From the IMG/VR virus record IMGVR_UViG_3300013137_000037, positions 1-41,972 of that record: a DNA stretch of 41,972 nucleotides, one strand, 5' to 3'. The stretch comes from a virus. Position 1 is the stretch's first letter; each line of letters begins with the position of its first letter. Of this stretch, positions 31,939 through 39,745 are shown piece by piece. Under the pieces are notes generated by a model. It saw only the letters and a list, made by a program, of their open reading frames with translations, had not been told where the DNA came from and did not search any database. Position numbers and translations under genes: made by a program.

Positions 31939-33177
31939 ATGAAGAAACTGTTTATTGCATTGCTTGCTTTTATGATGGTTCTAGGAGTATCAGCACAGAC
32001 CATCACCGTGTTGTATGAGGGTGTTACTACATTTAATGATGGCACTACTATCTTTTCAAGGGCTGAGAAGGAATTTTTTAAGGCTTACCCTAAAGCTAAG
32101 ATAAATTGGATAAAGATTGATTTGTCTGATGGCTCTACATTGACTATGGATGCTATGCTTGCTGCTGGTGAAGCACCTGATTTGTATATTGATTCACCTG
32201 TTAGGGCTTCCAAATACATGATTCCTGAGTTTGCTGCTGTGATGCCTAAAACTCTAGTAAATGTATTTACACCTTCATCTATATTTAATGTTGGTGGAAA
32301 GCCACTTGGGGTGCTTATCAATGGTGCTGCACAGGGTATGTGTATCAATCTGGATATTATGAAGGATATTGGTTTTACTGTGAAACCTGATTGGACTATT
32401 GATGATTTCCTGAAAATGGCTGAACTTGTGAAGCAGAGGTATAATGGAAAGAAATGGGCAACAGGTATGTTTGCTGCCAATCAGTCTGGTGATTATCTTA
32501 TCAATAACTGGTATGCTAGCTTTGGTGTGAAGTGGTATGAGAATGGTAACTATGATAAAGCCCTTGTAGCTAAGAATGGTGGGGCTAAGGTGTATGAGTT
32601 CTATCAATTGTTAGCTAAAAATGGTTATATCCCACCGAACGCTGCTATGCTCAATGATGATGATTATGCCCTTCAGTGGTCGCTAGGGAACTATGCCGCT
32701 ACTGCTTTCTTCCCTGGCTGGACTAAGCCCTATTTTAATACAGTCCTTCAGCAGAAACTGATTGATAAACCTTTTGAGTATGCCTTTGTACCATTCCCTA
32801 AAGCTAATCCTAAAATTGTTCCTGGAACTTATGTAAATGGTTCTGTGGCTATTATTCATAAAGGTACTGCCAGCAAAGAGGCTATGGTTGCTAAACTTGT
32901 TCAATGTATGAATACTGTAGAGATTGCTAGTTTGGTGGCTATTGAAAAAAATGTTGTAGCCAATGTACAAGGAGCAAAACTTCCTAATGATAAGTTTATT
33001 GCTCAGACTGCTGGTATTATGGCTAGTAATGGAATACATGATTTTGGATTGTCTGACAGAAGGTTCACTGAAAGGAGGGCGTTGCAGTTCCCTATTCTTC
33101 AACAGATTCTTAATTTCAAGTTGACTCCTCAAGAGGGGATTGAGAAATTTGAGAAAGCATTGAATGGTGTGAAGTAA
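31939..33177 (+). CDS. Sugar ABC transporter substrate-binding protein
   Basis: 412 residues; ATG 31939 follows AAAAGGAG. A signal peptide nearly identical to that of the porin is followed by a family-1 extracellular solute-binding fold: TITVLYEGVTTF, LAAGEAPDLYIDS, QSGDYLINNWYASFG, and FFPGWTKPYF...FVPFPKANP. There is no lipobox Cys, so it should be free in the periplasm, as in diderms. It would capture a sugar or oligosaccharide for the permeases at 33804 and 35187. A strong terminator follows. Confidence 0.82.
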   Translation: MKKLFIALLAFMMVLGVSAQTITVLYEGVTTFNDGTTIFSRAEKEFFKAYPKAKINWIKIDLSDGSTLTMDAMLAAGEAPDLYIDSPVRASKYMIPEFAAVMPKTLVNVFTPSSIFNVGGKPLGVLINGAAQGMCINLDIMKDIGFTVKPDWTIDDFLKMAELVKQRYNGKKWATGMFAANQSGDYLINNWYASFGVKWYENGNYDKALVAKNGGAKVYEFYQLLAKNGYIPPNAAMLNDDDYALQWSLGNYAATAFFPGWTKPYFNTVLQQKLIDKPFEYAFVPFPKANPKIVPGTYVNGSVAIIHKGTASKEAMVAKLVQCMNTVEIASLVAIEKNVVANVQGAKLPNDKFIAQTAGIMASNGIHDFGLSDRRFTERRALQFPILQQILNFKLTPQEGIEKFEKALNGVK

Positions 33178-33191
33178 TCTATTTGGTAATA

Positions 33192-33230
33192 ATGCTATGG
33201 CAAGAAAATTTCCTGCCATAGCATCTTTTT
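33192..33230 (+). terminator. Intrinsic terminator after substrate-binding protein
   Basis: An 11-bp perfect stem (ATGCTATGGCA / TGCCATAGCAT) with an 11-nt loop is followed by CTTTTT. It lies 15 bases after the binding-protein stop. This is a classic rho-independent terminator and may set high expression of the binding protein over the permeases. Confidence 0.85.
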
Positions 33231-33243
33231 GGAGGGTATTAGA

Positions 33244-33405
33244 ATGGATAAGTTTGACAAGTTCATTAAATATATTGATATGAAAATTGAAGAACTGGAT
33301 CACGAATTAACCAAACTTAAAGATCAAAGGGATTTCCTTTCAGCCATGAAAATAAGGGCACAGGCCTTTAGTGATGGTGATTGTGAAGGTGAGGTTTGGC
33401 CTTGA
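33244..33405 (+). CDS. Small coiled-coil protein (53 aa)
   Basis: ATG 33244 follows GGAGGG. The product begins MDKFDKFIKYIDMKIEELDH and is charged and helical with likely heptads, then GDCEGEVWP. Function unknown. It overlaps the next gene by 10 nt. Confidence 0.5.
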   Translation: MDKFDKFIKYIDMKIEELDHELTKLKDQRDFLSAMKIRAQAFSDGDCEGEVWP

Positions 33406-33794
33406 ACATCTTTACTATAAAGAAAGTTTTAGGCTATAGTATTGATCTTGAAGTACGAGTGTATAGTAGTGGGCAATCATTAAAAGTTGGTATCGAAAGA
33501 GCAGGATGGAAATTCGTACCTGGAACAAAAGCACAATTCTCTCCTTATTATGTAGAACATGATAAAATAACTGAAGATAAGGCTATCTTGTTTTTGTGTG
33601 AGAATTGGCTTACTATGAAGGTTATTTCACATGAATCTACTCATATAGCTTTCTGGATTTGTAAAATACATAAATTAGGCTTAAAGTTTGGGAAAGATGT
33701 TGATTCAAAAGAAGAAAAATTTGCATATATTCTTGGTGAAGTAGGAAGGCTACTGGTTCTTAATCTCCGTGATCTTGATTATTATAAGGAATAG
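33396..33794 (+). CDS. Small HExxH metallopeptidase-like protein
   Basis: 132 residues from TTG 33396, with AAGGTGAGG before it (the TTG at 33402 is an alternative). HESTH (within VISHESTHIAFW) is a zinc-binding HExxH motif, and a downstream acidic DSKEEKFAYILGEV could give the third ligand. Proteins of this size with HExxH are common in phages. Cell wall or SprT-like roles have been proposed for some; none is shown here. A related layout occurs at 41361. Confidence 0.55.
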   Translation: MALNIFTIKKVLGYSIDLEVRVYSSGQSLKVGIERAGWKFVPGTKAQFSPYYVEHDKITEDKAILFLCENWLTMKVISHESTHIAFWICKIHKLGLKFGKDVDSKEEKFAYILGEVGRLLVLNLRDLDYYKE

Positions 33795-33803
33795 GTTTAT
33801 CCA

Positions 33804-34631
33804 ATGATACCTTATCTTTTTTTGATACCTTCTTTAATTTTCTTTATTCTATTTGTAGCTTGGCCTATATATAAAGTAATAGAATTAAGTTTTTACCAGA
33901 CTAATTTTATAACAACTAAATTTGTAGGATTTCAGAATTATATTGATTCATTTTCTAATAGTATGTTTATAAGTTCATTTAGGAATTCAATATTTTATAT
34001 TATACTTCTTGTAATAGGGACATTAGTTGTATCTCTATCAATTTCTCTGATGATATTCAAACTTACAAAGAAATGGCATGATATTTCAAGAATACTTCTT
34101 TATATCCCTGTATTATCAGGCGGAATAATAATTGCTCAAGTCTGGAGATGGATATTCTCTAGTGATGGTATCATTAACTGGTTTCTTTCTTTATTTAATC
34201 TACCTGCCATAAACTGGTTTGCACAAGGACTAACTTCTATCCCTATAGTTGTTATGGTGGTTATTGTTTCATCTTTTGGCTCTTATGTTATAATAATACT
34301 TTCTTCTTTGACGAGTATTGATAAAGGAATATTTGAAGCAGCAATGATAGATGGGGCTAACGCTAGGCAGATAAGGAATAAGATAACTTTGCCCCTATTA
34401 GCTCCTACTATCGCTCTAGTGGGCCTCTTATCGATGATAGCAAGCATGCAAATTTTTGAGACTATCTATGCTTTAGTCCCTCAAGAATATGCCTATACTC
34501 CTACCTTTAGTATTTACACATTAGGGTTTAAGAACTCTAAATGGGGTATGGCTTCTGCACAGTCAGTTATACTCTTGCTCATAACGGTTGGACTGTCTAT
34601 ACTTAAACGAAAGGTGGAAAAACAACAATGA
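33804..34631 (+). CDS. Sugar ABC transporter permease, MalF-type
   Basis: 275 residues, six predicted transmembrane helices. The cytoplasmic EAA loop EAAMIDGANARQIRNKITLP contacts the ATPase. It matches MalF/UgpA-family inner-membrane permeases of family-1 sugar importers. ATG 33804 follows AGGTTTATCC, a weak ribosome site. Its partner permease is at 35187 and the binding protein at 31939. No ATPase gene was found in the window, so it would need a host ATPase or one encoded elsewhere. Confidence 0.85.
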   Translation: MIPYLFLIPSLIFFILFVAWPIYKVIELSFYQTNFITTKFVGFQNYIDSFSNSMFISSFRNSIFYIILLVIGTLVVSLSISLMIFKLTKKWHDISRILLYIPVLSGGIIIAQVWRWIFSSDGIINWFLSLFNLPAINWFAQGLTSIPIVVMVVIVSSFGSYVIIILSSLTSIDKGIFEAAMIDGANARQIRNKITLPLLAPTIALVGLLSMIASMQIFETIYALVPQEYAYTPTFSIYTLGFKNSKWGMASAQSVILLLITVGLSILKRKVEKQQ

Positions 34632-34774
34632 ATGATTTTTTCCTAAAGCCTCTTGATGAAAAAGATTTGAAAGAAGTTTCATTAGATGAAGCAAGAGAAT
34701 CTCTTATGAAAATAGCTAAAGATAATGGGAAAAAGAAAGAGAATGATAAAAATAAAAAAGTAGAGAAACCCTAA
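34628..34774 (+). CDS. Small charged hypothetical protein (48 aa)
   Basis: ATG 34628 overlaps the permease stop. The product MNDFFLKPLDEKDLKEVSLD becomes Lys/Asn-rich towards the end (KKKENDKNKKVEKP). Probably soluble; not recognised. It separates the two permease genes. Confidence 0.45.
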   Translation: MNDFFLKPLDEKDLKEVSLDEARESLMKIAKDNGKKKENDKNKKVEKP

Positions 34775-34972
34775 ATGATAGTAATAAGAGAAATAAAGAT
34801 GATTACTCTTGATGAAATGAATACAAGAGTTATAATGACTTTTGAAAATTCAAAAACAAATGAGATAAAATATTCAACTACTGAAGTCCATATTCCAATT
34901 TCAATAAAAATGATGAGATATATTCTTTGGAAAACTGAAAATGAATTAAAAGGGACATGGAGGAGATGGTGA
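34775..34972 (+). CDS. Small hypothetical protein (65 aa)
   Basis: ATG 34775 directly follows the previous stop. The product, starting MIVIREIKMITLDEMNTRVI, has beta-strand-like segments and a terminal helix; no motif. It overlaps the next gene by a few bases. Confidence 0.4.
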   Translation: MIVIREIKMITLDEMNTRVIMTFENSKTNEIKYSTTEVHIPISIKMMRYILWKTENELKGTWRRW

Positions 34973-35190
34973 AAATACATATTAAACCTGATGAGGTAAG
35001 TAGATTAGAAAAACTATTTGCTGCTGTAATAAAAAGTCTTAGAGAAGCTGAACCTAATAGCGGTATTTTTAATGCTAAAATGGAAACGAAATTTGATAGC
35101 ATTAGAAATGAAGAATTAGGGATAACTGAAGATATACCTAATGGCTGGTTTGAATTTGAAGTAAAAGGAACTTGGAAAGAAAAGAAATGA
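34966..35190 (+). CDS. Small hypothetical protein (74 aa)
   Basis: Start taken at ATG 34966 (or GTG 34969) because GGAGGAG lies at 34959-34965; the earlier in-frame ATG 34957 lies on that site. The product has a helical region (SRLEKLFAAVIKSLREAEP) then a beta-like tail (NGWFEFEVKGTW). No family recognised. It overlaps the start of the second permease. Confidence 0.45.
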   Translation: MVKIHIKPDEVSRLEKLFAAVIKSLREAEPNSGIFNAKMETKFDSIRNEELGITEDIPNGWFEFEVKGTWKEKK

Positions 35191-36005
35191 ATAAGCTATT
35201 CAAGTTTTTACTAATAATAATATTCATAGTTCTATTCATTCCTCTATACTGGATGGCTACAGGTAGCTTACAAGATTCTAGAGGCTTTATTGTGATGCCT
35301 CCAAGGATATTCCCTTTATCACCAAATTTAGATAACTATGCTTACTTATTAAAAGATGATATTGGAATATGGTTAAAAAATACTCTTATTGTTACTATTA
35401 GTACTGTTCTACTTTCAGTTTTTATTTCAGCAACAACAGGTTATTCATTCGCTATTTTTGATTTTAAGTTTAAGAAAATTATCTTTACTTTGTTCCTTAT
35501 CCCTATGATGATTCCTAGAATATCTCTAATAATACCTTTATTTGTTATTGTAAAAAATCTAAAGATACCTGGGACTTTGATGGCAGTAGTTCTACCTAAT
35601 GTGTTCTCCCCTTTAGGAATTTATCTTGCTAGAAATTATTTTCAATCAATACCTAAATCAATATTAGAATCTGCAAGAATTGATGGAGCAAGTGAATTGA
35701 AAATACTAAAATCTATTGTTATTCCTGTAAGTAAGCCTATAATTTCTGCTCTTTCTTTATTTTCAGCAATAGGAGCTTTACAGGATTATATATGGCAAAT
35801 GTTAGTTTTACAAAAACCTTTTAACCAAACTCTTCTTGTAGGGCTAATGAAAAAAACTATGGCAAGAGGAACTACTGAATTTAATATCAATCCTGTAGGA
35901 AGAAGTTTTGCAGCAGGAATTATTCTACTTCTCCCTTTGCTTATTATTTTCATCATAGCAAATAAGTATTTTACTGAAAGCCTTGGAGGGGCAGTTAAAG
36001 AATGA
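35187..36005 (+). CDS. Sugar ABC transporter permease, MalG-type
   Basis: 272 residues from ATG 35187 (a TTG at 35172 in frame is less likely). It starts with a transmembrane helix (LFKFLLIIIFIVLFIPLYWM) and has about six in all. The EAA-loop counterpart is ESARIDGASELKILKSIVIP, and it ends with YFTESLGGAVKE, typical of MalG/UgpE-type permeases. It would pair with the MalF-type protein at 33804. Three small phage-like genes lie between the permeases, so the operon is broken up. Confidence 0.85.
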   Translation: MNKLFKFLLIIIFIVLFIPLYWMATGSLQDSRGFIVMPPRIFPLSPNLDNYAYLLKDDIGIWLKNTLIVTISTVLLSVFISATTGYSFAIFDFKFKKIIFTLFLIPMMIPRISLIIPLFVIVKNLKIPGTLMAVVLPNVFSPLGIYLARNYFQSIPKSILESARIDGASELKILKSIVIPVSKPIISALSLFSAIGALQDYIWQMLVLQKPFNQTLLVGLMKKTMARGTTEFNINPVGRSFAAGIILLLPLLIIFIIANKYFTESLGGAVKE

Positions 36006-36202
36006 AACCATCAGAAATTGAAATTGGAGATATTTTTCAATCACTTGATCCAAGAGAAAATGGAAGAAGAGTAAGAGTAATATCAAAATTGAATTCAGGA
36101 AAGTTTTTGGTTTATAGTGAATACTCAAAAAGAATGTCATCAATATCACCTCATAATCTTTGCAAACAAAATAATAGGGGGTACTCAAAAATTGATTATT
36201 AA
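36002..36202 (+). CDS. Small phage protein with SH3-like fold (66 aa)
   Basis: ATG 36002 overlaps the permease stop. The product MKPSEIEIGDIFQSLDPREN then RRVRVISKL and SISPHNLC resembles short phage proteins of the form MKPSEIKVGDVYRDLDPR...GR.VRV. No activity is known. Common across phages of unrelated hosts. Confidence 0.55.
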   Translation: MKPSEIEIGDIFQSLDPRENGRRVRVISKLNSGKFLVYSEYSKRMSSISPHNLCKQNNRGYSKIDY

Positions 36203-36218
36203 AGGAAAACTTTGGTCA

Positions 36219-36425
36219 ATGTATAAGGCAATTGAAGATACTCTTTTTGGCAAAGAGAGCCATTCCTATTATCGCTATTCATTACCTTTTATTATACACG
36301 ATGAAGATGATAACAAATGGAGATTTGCTAAAGATAGTAAAATTAACTTATCAGAACCTTATAATACAGAAGAAGAAGCAATTGAAGCCTATAATAAGTA
36401 TAGAGGCCAAGATGGAAGAGTTTGA
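36219..36425 (+). CDS. Small hypothetical protein (68 aa)
   Basis: ATG 36219 follows AAAGGAAAAC; a longer in-frame reading from 36117 overlaps the gene before it. The product begins MYKAIEDTLFGKESHSYYRY and has an acidic end (TEEEAIEAYNKYRG) like small substrate- or nucleic-acid-contact proteins. Not recognised. Confidence 0.45.
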   Translation: MYKAIEDTLFGKESHSYYRYSLPFIIHDEDDNKWRFAKDSKINLSEPYNTEEEAIEAYNKYRGQDGRV

Positions 36426-36972
36426 TGTAAATCCTTGCAAAAATGGAGGATCATTCTGGTTTTCAACTCTTGATCTTGAAATATTGTGGAAAACTTGCGT
36501 TAGGTCAGATTGGTTTCTCTGGGTGCTTGAAAAAGGCCTATATGATAAACCTGATAAATTAAGAAAATTTGCCTGTGAATGTGTGCGTAGAACCCCTTAT
36601 GGAAATAAGAAATCTTGGAGCATTATTGAAAACCAAGATATAAAAAATACTGTTATCTGTACAGAACAATATCTTGAAGGGAGATGCAGTAAAGATGATC
36701 TAAAAAATAGTTCAATCATAGCCTTAGCATCTAACCCTAGTAAATATCATTTTGAATTATTTGTTCCTTTTGTATCTGATATAAGCATGGATTCTATACT
36801 TGTAGCCAAATATGTTTCTTGGGAGATGGCCCTTTCTTCAGGTGATCTTAGAAAAGGATTAGATTATCAAGCAGATTTTATACGAGAAATCATAGACCAT
36901 GATGATATGGAAAAATGCGCTCTTTACATAAGAAACAATCAGATAAAGCCTCCGATTGCTGGAGTAATATAA
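36412..36972 (+). CDS. RSDW-family phage protein, intact
   Basis: 186 residues from ATG 36412. The N-terminus has STLDLEILWKTCVRSDWFLW and KLRKFACECVRRTPYG, shared with the broken GC-rich gene at 1659-2238. The C-terminal half differs, lacking the Ala/Trp repeats. Similar proteins are common in phages with no known activity. Presence of one AT-rich intact and one GC-rich broken copy suggests separate origins. Confidence 0.6.
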   Translation: MEEFDVNPCKNGGSFWFSTLDLEILWKTCVRSDWFLWVLEKGLYDKPDKLRKFACECVRRTPYGNKKSWSIIENQDIKNTVICTEQYLEGRCSKDDLKNSSIIALASNPSKYHFELFVPFVSDISMDSILVAKYVSWEMALSSGDLRKGLDYQADFIREIIDHDDMEKCALYIRNNQIKPPIAGVI

Positions 36973-36989
36973 TAAGAAAGGAGAATAAC

Positions 36990-37835
36990 ATGACAATAGC
37001 GGTCATTACGGCGCGTGGAGGTTCAACAAGAACTCCTAATAAAAATGGCAGATTGTTCTGTGGAGTACCACTTTTAGCATGGTCTATCATACAAGCTAAA
37101 AATAGTAAAGAAATTGATGAAGTGTTTCTTACAACAGATTCAGAAAGATATGCAGAAATTGGAGAAAAATACGGTGCTAAAATAATAATGCGTCCTGTGC
37201 TTGACAATGGTATCACAGCTTCTGTAGTTTTTAAGCATGCTATAAATGTTATAGAAAATGAAGTAAAGCTAAAGTTTGATGATATTGTAACCCTTCTTCC
37301 TACTTCACCTTTGAAGTTGCCTGGGCAAATGGATAAGATGATACAAGAGTTTCATAAGAAAGGCTATGATACTATGACTACTGCTGCACCTATAAAAGAA
37401 ACTTTTGTCTTCAAAAATAAAAAAGGTTCATATTGGGATAGATTTAAGGAACATAGTTTAGGAAATTCTTATCAAGCTACAACAGTAGTATCTGATAAAT
37501 TCTGGAAATATTCAAGATTATGTGGAGGGTGGGGGATTACTACAAGAGATAAATACATAGAAACTGCCGAAGCACAGCCTCCTACTGACCTTGAAATAGA
37601 TTTGGCGGCAAGCAAAACCCCTGATAAAAAAACTATATGGAATTTTTTCCCTATAGGAGATTGGCAATGCTTTGAGATAGACTACCCTGAAGATTTTATC
37701 CTTTGCGAAGCTCTTATGGAATCATTTATCCTTAAAGGGAAAGGGCCAGAAGTGTATGGGCCTAATATCCCTAAATTTTTTGTCGAGAAAGCAATAGCAA
37801 GTAAGTATTCAGGAAATTCTGCTCAGCAAGGATAG
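36990..37835 (+). CDS. CMP-sugar synthetase-like protein (NeuA-like cytidylyltransferase)
   Basis: 281 residues from ATG 36990, after AAGGAG at 36978-36983. The N-terminus AVITARGGSTRTPNKNGRLF is the nucleotide-binding signature of acylneuraminate cytidylyltransferases, followed by LTTDSERYAEIGEKYG and LLPTSPLKLPGQMDKM, as in the family. It would activate a sugar (for example a sialic- or pseudaminic-acid-like acid) with CTP. It lies just before two DUF115/Maf-like genes, which are linked with such sugars, so a phage or host surface glycan is likely. The exact sugar is not evident. Confidence 0.72.
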   Translation: MTIAVITARGGSTRTPNKNGRLFCGVPLLAWSIIQAKNSKEIDEVFLTTDSERYAEIGEKYGAKIIMRPVLDNGITASVVFKHAINVIENEVKLKFDDIVTLLPTSPLKLPGQMDKMIQEFHKKGYDTMTTAAPIKETFVFKNKKGSYWDRFKEHSLGNSYQATTVVSDKFWKYSRLCGGWGITTRDKYIETAEAQPPTDLEIDLAASKTPDKKTIWNFFPIGDWQCFEIDYPEDFILCEALMESFILKGKGPEVYGPNIPKFFVEKAIASKYSGNSAQQG

Positions 37836-37839
37836 TTGA

Positions 37840-37998
37840 ATGAAAATTAGCAGGTACTTGTCAAGAATATGCAATCACGAAGCTGACCCTACTACAATTG
37901 AATATGATAAGAAATATGGTAGGAAAGCTTTATGTAAGAAGTGTGGAGAAAAGATATACTTAATTAACTTTGTAAAACCAAAGAAGGTAATGAAATGA
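37840..37998 (+). CDS. Small zinc-finger-like protein (52 aa)
   Basis: ATG 37840, five bases after the previous stop. It has RICNHEAD then LCKKCGEKIY, a CxH ... CxxC layout suitable for zinc. Function unknown; it overlaps the next ATG. Confidence 0.5.
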   Translation: MKISRYLSRICNHEADPTTIEYDKKYGRKALCKKCGEKIYLINFVKPKKVMK

Positions 37999-38177
37999 AA
38001 AACCCTCTTAAATTCACTAAGTGGTCTTTGCCTAGCGCTGATAATAAAATGATTGCACACACTATTTCTGATGTTCTTGTTGATATAATTGAAAGCGATA
38101 AAAAAGAAGGTATTGTGCATATTGATTCTAAAGAGAATGAAAAAATGATTGAAATTTTTATTCATCTTGAGAAATAG
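37995..38177 (+). CDS. Small hypothetical protein (60 aa)
   Basis: ATG 37995 overlaps the preceding stop; the frame ends at TAG 38175. The product, from MKNPLKFTKWSLPSADNKMI to EIFIHLEK, has a beta-rich end. No family recognised. Confidence 0.4.
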   Translation: MKNPLKFTKWSLPSADNKMIAHTISDVLVDIIESDKKEGIVHIDSKENEKMIEIFIHLEK

Positions 38178-38188
38178 GAGTCATATTT

Positions 38189-39607
38189 ATGCAAGAGAAT
38201 AGAATACAAACTGAAACTGAAATACAAACTAATTCAAAGTCATATAATGAAGGAACAATGGCTCGCCAGCTTATACATGAACAAGTAAATTCTGCTTATA
38301 ATCATCATATTATCATTAAGGCTTATAAGGATAAAAGAGCAAGAGATATTTCAGAAGAGCCACAAGCCCCTATTATAGAAGGTGAAAAACTCCCTGCTAT
38401 AATAATAGGTTCTGGCCCTTCTCTTGATAAATCTATTCAGTTTCTTAGAAATTGGAATGGAGGAATACTATGTACAACCTCTCATGCTAGGTCACTAATA
38501 CATTACGGTATTCAGCCAACTCACATTATAGCTCTTGACCCTTTCTGTACTTGGGAAGAAATTGATGGTATAGATTGGAGCAAGACAAGAACTAAACTAA
38601 TATGCCATCCTGGTGTCTGGCCTACCCTTATAGAAAATTGGCCTAATGAATTCATTCTTTATCTTGAAAACATGGGTGATCCAAATTCCTTTTATAGCAA
38701 TACACAGAAAAGAATGTATACAGTTAGAGAGGATCAAGGGAAAGGAATACGTGATCCAGTATTTAGATATGTCATAAGAACAAGTTTTGCTCTTTTTGCT
38801 TGTTCACCTCCTTTGCAATTATTTGCTGCTGAAAAATTAGGGTATGGAACTATATTCCTTTGTGGATGCGATTTTTCTTATCCTGATAATAAAGAAAGAT
38901 TTACAGAATATACCCTAAAGCCTGAAATATTAAAAAAAATAAGAGAAGGAGACATGCTTCCTCTTGACCCTACGCTTTATGAAAATGATGAAAATTGGAA
39001 CTCAATTTGGGCAAAGAATGAATTCCCTCTTAAAGACTTGAACCATGAAAGGATAATAATGACAAGCAATAATATCCCTTCAGAAAAGTTACATATTTAT
39101 TATAAAAAGAATTTTATGTCTGCTTGGAGGCTTTCAAATAAAACCATCTATACAACTGATCACGGGGCTATGTTTGAGATGCCATTTGCTGATATAAGCA
39201 AAGTAATAAAAAAACAAGGCCTTAAATTTAATCCTCAGCAGGAATGGTTCATAAGAAAAACTACTGATAAATATCTTTCTACAGTAGGATGCTATGTAAT
39301 AGAAGGGGATTCAGGGAAGATGTTTGTAGAATCTGCAGACCCCTCTAAAGAACTACCTAATCAAATGAAACTTATAAATCAGAATTATTACTGCCCTTCT
39401 TGCAAAAAACTCATAAGGATATCAGATGATAATGAACATGAAAAAGAAGAATGCCCAATATGCCATAGCAAAAACCCTGGACTTCTTCACAATGGTAAGG
39501 TTGATATTCAAAGCAATATGGAAAGAATAAATTCTTTTCTTCCTAAAAAAGAAAAGCCTAAAGGAAAGCCTTTAGTAAGACCTTTACAATTCAAACCTAA
39601 AAAATAA
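38189..39607 (+). CDS. DUF115/Maf-like protein, copy 1
   Basis: 472 residues; ATG 38189 follows AGGAGTCATATTT. The Rossmann-like signature PAIIIGSGPSLDKSI, then TTSHARSLIHYGIQPTHIIALD and later GYGTIFLCGCDFSYP, marks the DUF115 family, which includes motility accessory factor (Maf) transferases that attach nonulosonic acids to flagellin, and MptE-like pyrophosphokinases. The C-terminus adds a zinc ribbon (CPSCKKLI...CPICH). With the CMP-sugar synthetase just upstream, glycosyl transfer is the more likely role. Copy 2 is at 39738. Confidence 0.7.
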   Translation: MQENRIQTETEIQTNSKSYNEGTMARQLIHEQVNSAYNHHIIIKAYKDKRARDISEEPQAPIIEGEKLPAIIIGSGPSLDKSIQFLRNWNGGILCTTSHARSLIHYGIQPTHIIALDPFCTWEEIDGIDWSKTRTKLICHPGVWPTLIENWPNEFILYLENMGDPNSFYSNTQKRMYTVREDQGKGIRDPVFRYVIRTSFALFACSPPLQLFAAEKLGYGTIFLCGCDFSYPDNKERFTEYTLKPEILKKIREGDMLPLDPTLYENDENWNSIWAKNEFPLKDLNHERIIMTSNNIPSEKLHIYYKKNFMSAWRLSNKTIYTTDHGAMFEMPFADISKVIKKQGLKFNPQQEWFIRKTTDKYLSTVGCYVIEGDSGKMFVESADPSKELPNQMKLINQNYYCPSCKKLIRISDDNEHEKEECPICHSKNPGLLHNGKVDIQSNMERINSFLPKKEKPKGKPLVRPLQFKPKK

Positions 39608-39619
39608 GAGGGAACACTT

Positions 39620-39745
39620 ATGGATAAGACTTGTTCAACTTGCTTGAATAATAATGATGATGAACCAAATCTTATGTGCGATATATGCATCAATTGTGAC
39701 CAGTATGAGGAAAATAAAGAAATGATAGAGGAAAAAAATGAATAA
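39620..39745 (+). CDS. Small Cys-rich protein (41 aa)
   Basis: ATG 39620 follows AGAGGGAAC. Cys pairs CSTC and CDICINC suggest zinc binding. The acidic tail ends inside the next start region. Found between the two DUF115 genes. Function unknown. Confidence 0.45.
   Translation: MDKTCSTCLNNNDDEPNLMCDICINCDQYEENKEMIEEKNE

Noticed and set aside
32085-33303. Minus-strand frames opposite the binding-protein gene
   Set aside because: The plus-strand protein has a signal peptide and recognisable fold; the reverse frames are shadows.
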